A stretch of DNA of 64,000 nt from Nonomuraea cavernae (GTDB lineage Bacteria; Actinomycetota; Actinomycetes; Streptosporangiales; Streptosporangiaceae), in assembly GCF_014646355.1 (NCBI RefSeq), contig NZ_BMNH01000010.1, positions 1 to 64,000 on the forward strand. Direction: 5' to 3'. Made by a program: the position numbers and the translations under genes. The first letter of the stretch is position 1; each line of letters begins with the position of its first letter. Below, one piece after another: positions 59,313-64,000 of this stretch. The notes under the pieces were generated by a model that was not told where the DNA came from, did no database searches, and saw only the letters and a program-made list of their open reading frames with translations.

Positions 59313-60251
59313 GTGCGGACCATTGACTGGGTGGACGGAGCGATCGAGCTGGTCGACCAGACGCGGCTGCCCGACGAGTACGTCACGGTCAGGATCTCCA
59401 CCGTCGACGAGCTGATCGACGCGATCCGGCGGCTGGCCGTGCGAGGGGCGCCCGCGCTCGGCGTCGCGGGCGCGCTCGGCGTCGTGCTGGCCGGAGACGA
59501 CCAGGACGCCATCGCCAGGTTGCGAGCCGCCAGGCCCACGGCCGTGAACCTCGCCTGGGGCGTCGACCAGGCCGCCGCCTGGCTGCGCCAGGGCCCCGAG
59601 GCGGTGCTGGAGACCGCGCTGCGCATCCGCGACGAGGACATCGCCGCCTGCGTGGCCATGGGCGAGCGCGGCGCCGACCTCCTCGAGGGCGACCGGCTGC
59701 GGATCATGACGCTCTGCAACACCGGCGGGCTGGCCGCCGTCGAGCGGGGCACCGCGCTCGGCGTCGTCCAGACACTGCACGAGCGCGGGCGGATGGCCGA
59801 GGTGCTCGCCCTGGAGACCCGGCCGCTGCTGCAGGGGGCCAGGCTGACCACCTGGGAGCTCGGCAGGATGGGGGTGCCGCACCGGCTCGTCGCCGACTCG
59901 GCGGGACCGTACCTCCTGGCCAGGGGCGGCGTCGACGCGGTGCTCATCGGCGCCGACCGGATCGCCGCCAACGGCGACACCGCCAACAAGATCGGCTCCT
60001 ACTCGCTCGCGCTCGGCGCGCAGCGTGCCGGAGTGCCGTTCTACGTGGTCGCGCCCGAGACGACGATCGACTTCGCCACGCCGACCGGCGAGCAGATCGA
60101 GATCGAGGACAGAGGCCCCGCCGAGGTCGTCACGATCAGAGGCGTACGGCTCACGCCGGAGGGCACCGATGCGGCGAATCCGGCGTTCGACGTGACGCCG
60201 CACGACCTGATCACGGCGATCATCACCGACAAACGGGTCATCAGACCGTAG
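59313..60251 (+). CDS. mtnA: S-methyl-5-thioribose-1-phosphate isomerase
   Basis: 312 residues. It converts methylthioribose-1-phosphate to methylthioribulose-1-phosphate in methionine salvage. Signatures: RLAVRGAPALGVAGALGVVL, the catalytic Cys in MTLCNTGGLAAV, and the catalytic Asp in LIGADRIAANGDTANKIGSY. The GTG at 59313 lies seven bases after TAGCGT, fitting a leaderless start; a start at 59277 would add 12 residues not typical of the family. No other salvage genes are next to it. Confidence 0.93.
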   Translation: MRTIDWVDGAIELVDQTRLPDEYVTVRISTVDELIDAIRRLAVRGAPALGVAGALGVVLAGDDQDAIARLRAARPTAVNLAWGVDQAAAWLRQGPEAVLETALRIRDEDIAACVAMGERGADLLEGDRLRIMTLCNTGGLAAVERGTALGVVQTLHERGRMAEVLALETRPLLQGARLTTWELGRMGVPHRLVADSAGPYLLARGGVDAVLIGADRIAANGDTANKIGSYSLALGAQRAGVPFYVVAPETTIDFATPTGEQIEIEDRGPAEVVTIRGVRLTPEGTDAANPAFDVTPHDLITAIITDKRVIRP

Positions 60252-60334
60252 ACGAAATAGCTGAATTCCGGGACCACTCCGCACAGGCCGCGTTACGCTC
60301 AGTCGTCACAATCCCGACCCCCGGAGAGCATACG

Positions 60335-61099
60335 GTGGCCGACCTCGTATCCCGGCGTGACTGGAACGCCCGCGCGCCTCGCGGTGACTACACACAGCTC
60401 GACTCGACCAGAGGCGTCAAAGTCCACTACACCGGAGGCAGGGTCGACCCTGGCATCGTCGGAGACCACAACGGCTGCGTCTCTCTGGTGCAGTCGATCC
60501 AGCGCGGTCACATGGACGGCAACGGCTGGATGGACATAGGCTATTCTTTCGTGGCTTGTCCACACCGGAAGGTCTTCGTGGGCAGGGGATTGCACCATTT
60601 ACCGGCGGCCAACGGCGCCGGGCTCAACGTCGGCCACTACGCGGTGCTTGGGCTGGTCGGCAACGCCGGGCTGGTGCAGCCGCCCGACGGGATGCTGCAC
60701 GGCATCCTCGACGCGATCGACCACGTGCGCGAGCGCGGCGACGCCGGCAAGGAGATCAAGGGACACCGCGACGGCTACGCGACCGACTGCCCGGGCGAGG
60801 CGCTGTACGCCTGGGTGCGCCGGGGCGCGCCGAGGCCCGGCGGCGGTGGCACCACCCCGCCGGAGACGCCCCCTTTTCCCGGCAGACTGCTGAAGTACCC
60901 GCCGATCATGCGCGGTGAGGACGTCCGCACCTGGCAGGCCCAGATGCGCACGCGTGGCTGGGAGCTGGAGGCCGACGGCGCCTACGGGCCCGGCTCGCGC
61001 GACGTGTGCCGCCGGTTCCAGCGCCAGCAGCGCGTCCAGGCCGACGGCATCGTGGGCCCCACCACCTGGCGGCTGTCCTGGGAAGCGCCGATGCCCTGA
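60335..61099 (+). CDS. N-acetylmuramoyl-L-alanine amidase (PGRP-type) with peptidoglycan-binding domain
   Basis: 254 residues. The amidase domain (1-170) starts with SRRDWNARAPRGDYTQLDS and has zinc ligands in KVHYTGG and EIKGHRDGYATDCPGEALY. A Pro/Thr/Gly linker leads to a PG_binding_1 domain (PPIMRGEDVRTWQAQMRTRG, DGAYGPGSRDVCRRFQRQQR). It cuts the bond between the glycan and the peptide of cell wall. No signal peptide is seen, so it may be phage-derived or leave by lysis. GTG start with GGAGAG upstream. Confidence 0.9.
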   Translation: MADLVSRRDWNARAPRGDYTQLDSTRGVKVHYTGGRVDPGIVGDHNGCVSLVQSIQRGHMDGNGWMDIGYSFVACPHRKVFVGRGLHHLPAANGAGLNVGHYAVLGLVGNAGLVQPPDGMLHGILDAIDHVRERGDAGKEIKGHRDGYATDCPGEALYAWVRRGAPRPGGGGTTPPETPPFPGRLLKYPPIMRGEDVRTWQAQMRTRGWELEADGAYGPGSRDVCRRFQRQQRVQADGIVGPTTWRLSWEAPMP

Positions 61100-61171
61100 T
61101 CTTGGCCGGCGCTTGACCTGGGGCCACCCCCGGTTCCCGTCGGCTGCCAGTCGCCGCTTACTATCCGTTTC

Positions 61172-62968
61172 ATGGATCTGGCAGCGGATTTCCCTTCCAC
61201 CACTCGCGACGACTGGCGGGCGCTCGCGCTCGGGGTCCTGCGCAAGTCCGGGGTCGAAACCGAGTCGCCGGAGCGCGCGCTGTCCACTCCGACCTACGAC
61301 GGGGTGACCCTCGCGCCGCTCTACGACGCCGCCGACCTGCCCGGCGCGCCGCCGTTCGCGAGAGGCGCGCGGACCACCACGGGCTGGGACGTACGCCAGC
61401 GGCACGCCGTGGCCGACCCCGAGGCGGTGCTGGCCGACCTGGACAACGGCGTGACGTCGCTCTGGCTGGTGGCCGGTGACGGCGCGATCCCGGTGGGCGA
61501 GCTGTCCAGGGTGCTGCGGGGCGTCTACCTCGACCTGGCGCCGGTCGTCCTCGACGCCGGCGCCGCCACCGCCGAGGCCGCGGAGATCCTGTTCGCACTG
61601 GCCGCCGAGCGTGGCACCCCGCCCTCGGGCAACCTCGGGGCCGGTGCCGCCCGGCCCGACGTGGCGACCGCGCTGGCCCTGCGGTGCGTGGCCGAGTTCC
61701 CGGGGCTGCGGGCCATCACCGTCGACGCCACCCCCTACCACGACGCGGGCGGGAGCGACGCCGACGAGCTCGGCTGCTCGATCGCGCTGGCCGTCGGCCA
61801 CCTGCGGGCACTGACCGAGGCGGGGCTCACCGTCGGGCAGGCGCTCGGTCAGCTGGAGTTCCGCTACGCCGCCACCGCCGACCAGTTCGCCACCATCGCC
61901 AAGTTGCGCGCGGCGCGCAAGCTGTGGGCACGGGTCGCCGAGGCGTGCGGGGGCCAGGGCGAGCAGCTGCAGCACGCGGTGACCAGCTCGGCCATGATGA
62001 CCGCGCGCGACCCCTACGTGAACATGCTGCGCACCACCCTGGCCTGCTTCGCCGCCGGCGTGGGCGGCGCCGACGCGGTGACCGTGCAGCCGTTCGACGC
62101 CCGGCTCCGCCTGCCCGACGCGTTCTCCCGCCGGATCGCCCGCAACACCCAGGCGCTGCTGCTGGAGGAGTCGGGGGTCGGCAGGGTGATCGACCCGGCG
62201 GGCGGCTCCTGGTACGTCGAGCGGCGCACCGCCGACCTGGCCGAGCGGGCCTGGGCGTGGTTCCAGGAGATCGAGGCCGCGGGCGGCATGGAGGCGGCCG
62301 GGCCGCTGGTGGCCGAGCGGGTCGCCGCGACCAGGGAGCGCCGGGCCGCTGACATCGCGCACCGCCGGTTCCCGATCACCGGCGTGAGCGAGTTCCCCGA
62401 CCTCGGGGAGAAACCGCTCAGCCGTCCCACCGCGCAGGCCGGAACCTCCGCGCAGGCCGGGTCGGCCGCGCCCGTCGAGTCCGGAGGGCCCGTCGAGTCC
62501 GGAGGGCCCGCCGAGTCCGGAGGGCCGGCGTCCGGTCTGCCGCGCATCACCTACGCCGAGGAGTTCGAGCGGCTGCGCGACCTCGCCGACGCGCGGCCCG
62601 AGCGGCCCAAGGTGTTCCTGGCCACGATCGGCCCGGTCGCCGCCCACACCGCGCGCGCCTCGTTCGCCGCCAACCTGTTCCAGGCGGGCGGCCTGGCCAC
62701 CGAGACCGCCGGGCCCGGGGTCGACCCCGAGCAGATCGCCACCGCCTTCGCCGTCAGCGGCACCACGGTCGCCTGCCTGTGCTCCAGCGACAAGCTCTAC
62801 GCCCAGCACGCCGAGGCGGTAGCGGCCGCGCTGAGACGGGCGGGCGCGCACAGGATCTGGCTGGCGGGGAAGGGTGACTACGACGGTGTGGACGCCCGCC
62901 TGCACGCCGGCTGCGACGTGCTCGACGTGCTCCGCACGACCTTCGACGACCTGGAGGTTGCCCGATGA
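61172..62968 (+). CDS. mutA: Methylmalonyl-CoA mutase small subunit
   Basis: 598 residues. The TIM-barrel half has [40 protein letters not shown] and [10 protein letters not shown]. The C-terminal B12-like domain lacks the DxHxxG cobalamin motif, normal for the non-catalytic subunit. A low-complexity insert encoded by three 18-bp repeats (PVESGG type, about 62471-62525) separates the two halves. It ends in an ATGA overlap with the large-subunit gene, so the two are made together. Confidence 0.93.
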   Translation: MDLAADFPSTTRDDWRALALGVLRKSGVETESPERALSTPTYDGVTLAPLYDAADLPGAPPFARGARTTTGWDVRQRHAVADPEAVLADLDNGVTSLWLVAGDGAIPVGELSRVLRGVYLDLAPVVLDAGAATAEAAEILFALAAERGTPPSGNLGAGAARPDVATALALRCVAEFPGLRAITVDATPYHDAGGSDADELGCSIALAVGHLRALTEAGLTVGQALGQLEFRYAATADQFATIAKLRAARKLWARVAEACGGQGEQLQHAVTSSAMMTARDPYVNMLRTTLACFAAGVGGADAVTVQPFDARLRLPDAFSRRIARNTQALLLEESGVGRVIDPAGGSWYVERRTADLAERAWAWFQEIEAAGGMEAAGPLVAERVAATRERRAADIAHRRFPITGVSEFPDLGEKPLSRPTAQAGTSAQAGSAAPVESGGPVESGGPAESGGPASGLPRITYAEEFERLRDLADARPERPKVFLATIGPVAAHTARASFAANLFQAGGLATETAGPGVDPEQIATAFAVSGTTVACLCSSDKLYAQHAEAVAAALRRAGAHRIWLAGKGDYDGVDARLHAGCDVLDVLRTTFDDLEVAR

Positions 62969-64000
62969 TCCCCGACTTCACCGGCATCCCGCTGGACGGC
63001 CGCGCCCCGGCGGGGCCGCGGGACGCGCCCGAGGGCTCCGAGGGTCCCGAGGGTCCCGAGGGTGAGGTGTGGGAGACGCCCGAGGGCATCGGGGTCAAGC
63101 CGCTCTACACGGCCGGCGACCTGGACGGGCTCGACTTCCTGGAGACCTATCCGGGTGCCGCCCCGTTCCTGCGGGGCCCCTACCCGACCATGTACGTCAA
63201 CCAGCCGTGGACCATCCGCCAGTACGCCGGCTTCTCCACGGCCGAGGACTCCAACGCCTTCTACCGGCGCAACCTCGCGGCCGGGCAGAAGGGGCTCTCG
63301 GTGGCCTTCGACCTGGCCACGCACCGGGGCTACGACTCCGACCACCCGCGCGTCGCGGGCGACGTGGGCATGGCGGGGGTGGCGATCGACTCGATCTACG
63401 ACATGCGGCAGCTGTTCGACGGGATCCCGCTCGACCGGATGTCGGTGTCGATGACCATGAACGGCGCCGTGCTGCCGATCCTGGCGCTCTACATCGTGGC
63501 GGCCGAGGAACAGGGGGTGGCGCCGGAGCAGCTGGCCGGGACCATCCAGAACGACATCCTCAAGGAGTTCATGGTCCGCAACACCTACATCTATCCGCCC
63601 GCCCCATCGATGCGCATAATTTCGGATATTTTCGCTTATACGAGCGAAAAGATGCCGAAGTTCAACTCGATCAGCATCTCCGGCTACCACATCCAGGAGG
63701 CCGGGGCCACGCTCGACCTGGAGCTGGCCTACACGCTGGCCGACGGCGTCGAGTACCTCCGGGCGGGCGTCGCCGCCGGGATGGACATCGACCGGTTCGC
63801 GCCCCGCCTGTCGTTCTTCTGGTGCATCGGCATGAACTTCTTCATGGAGGTCGCCAAGCTGCGCGCCGCGCGGCTGCTGTGGGCCAGGCTGGTCTCCGGG
63901 TTCGGCGCGAAGAACCCCAAGTCGCTGTCGCTGCGTACGCACTCGCAGACGTCCGGCTGGTCGCTCACCGCCCAGGACGTCTTCAACAACGTCGCCCGCA
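62965..64000 (+). CDS. mutB: Methylmalonyl-CoA mutase large subunit (cut by window end)
   Basis: The first 345 residues are visible. After a low-complexity start ([19 protein letters not shown]) come [40 protein letters not shown] (substrate-contact Tyr), [36 protein letters not shown] and [20 protein letters not shown]. With the small subunit it interconverts methylmalonyl-CoA and succinyl-CoA using cobalamin; the B12 domain lies past the window. ATG at 62965 overlaps the mutA stop. Confidence 0.95.
   Translation, partial: MIPDFTGIPLDGRAPAGPRDAPEGSEGPEGPEGEVWETPEGIGVKPLYTAGDLDGLDFLETYPGAAPFLRGPYPTMYVNQPWTIRQYAGFSTAEDSNAFYRRNLAAGQKGLSVAFDLATHRGYDSDHPRVAGDVGMAGVAIDSIYDMRQLFDGIPLDRMSVSMTMNGAVLPILALYIVAAEEQGVAPEQLAGTIQNDILKEFMVRNTYIYPPAPSMRIISDIFAYTSEKMPKFNSISISGYHIQEAGATLDLELAYTLADGVEYLRAGVAAGMDIDRFAPRLSFFWCIGMNFFMEVAKLRAARLLWARLVSGFGAKNPKSLSLRTHSQTSGWSLTAQDVFNNVAR

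Noticed and set aside
60599-62905. 768-codon minus-strand open frame opposite the amidase and mutA
   Set aside because: Antisense shadow (repetitive Gly/Arg/Gln/Val) of genes with clear motifs on the plus strand.

Overview
The window is very GC-rich DNA with frequent GTG starts, ATGA/TGATG gene overlaps and actinobacterial gene families: XRE-TPR regulators, Hanks kinases, an RsbW-like ATPase, DUF427, and a two-subunit methylmalonyl-CoA mutase. It suggests a filamentous actinomycete. A Streptosporangiaceae-type genome (Nonomuraea or relatives) is my best guess, but this is not proven from sequence alone.

Positions 1-28204 form a composite CRISPR-Cas island. A complete minus-strand type I-B-like operon (cas6-cas8-cas7-cas5-cas3-cas4-cas1-cas2, 620-8525) lies between two arrays. 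Array 1 (1-488) has its leader just past cas2 and is read leftward. Array 2 (8816-10020) has its leader just past the cas6 start and is read rightward. After a scarred stretch (10021-12924) with gene remnants, relict repeats, a terminator and an XRE regulator, a plus-strand type III-D-like operon follows (12925-24603). It encodes a 2TM-SAVED protein, a Cas10 with GGDD but no HD domain, a Csx10-like double RAMP, a Cas7-Cas7 fusion, a Csx19-like protein, a TIGR03986-like RAMP and a large protein with two CARF-like Rossmann segments. An unrecognised protein (24760-25827) comes next, then array 3 (25881-28090), read leftward from a leader on its right. All three arrays share one repeat family and one leader design. 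The only Cas6 and the only adaptation genes belong to the I-B operon, so the type III module probably borrows its crRNAs. Its intact cyclase motif, missing HD nuclease, SAVED membrane protein and CARF-like protein, and absence of a recognisable Csm6/Csx1, suggest a signalling-centred defence acting at the membrane.

Positions 28205-30769 are a low-density zone. It holds a duplicated segment (a secreted Asn-rich peptide gene and a truncated paralogue, each with the same hairpin), a tiny zinc-finger-like ORF behind phased repeats, and a DinB-family gene.

Positions 30770-64000 are ordinary chromosome: MFS exporter, NAD kinase, YibE/F protein, DUF72, CorA, a TAXI-TRAP transporter with DUF1850, a short threonyl-tRNA synthetase behind a leader peptide with three consecutive Thr codons, a nucleotidyltransferase, RsbW-like ATPase, LuxR regulator, GDPD, DUF427, a VapBC pair, a GntR-ABC operon, M20 and S9 peptidases, a C39-like protein, SWIM protein, AAA ATPase, a Thr/Gly-rich protein, a Ser/Thr kinase, MtnA, a peptidoglycan amidase and methylmalonyl-CoA mutase (large subunit cut by the window end).
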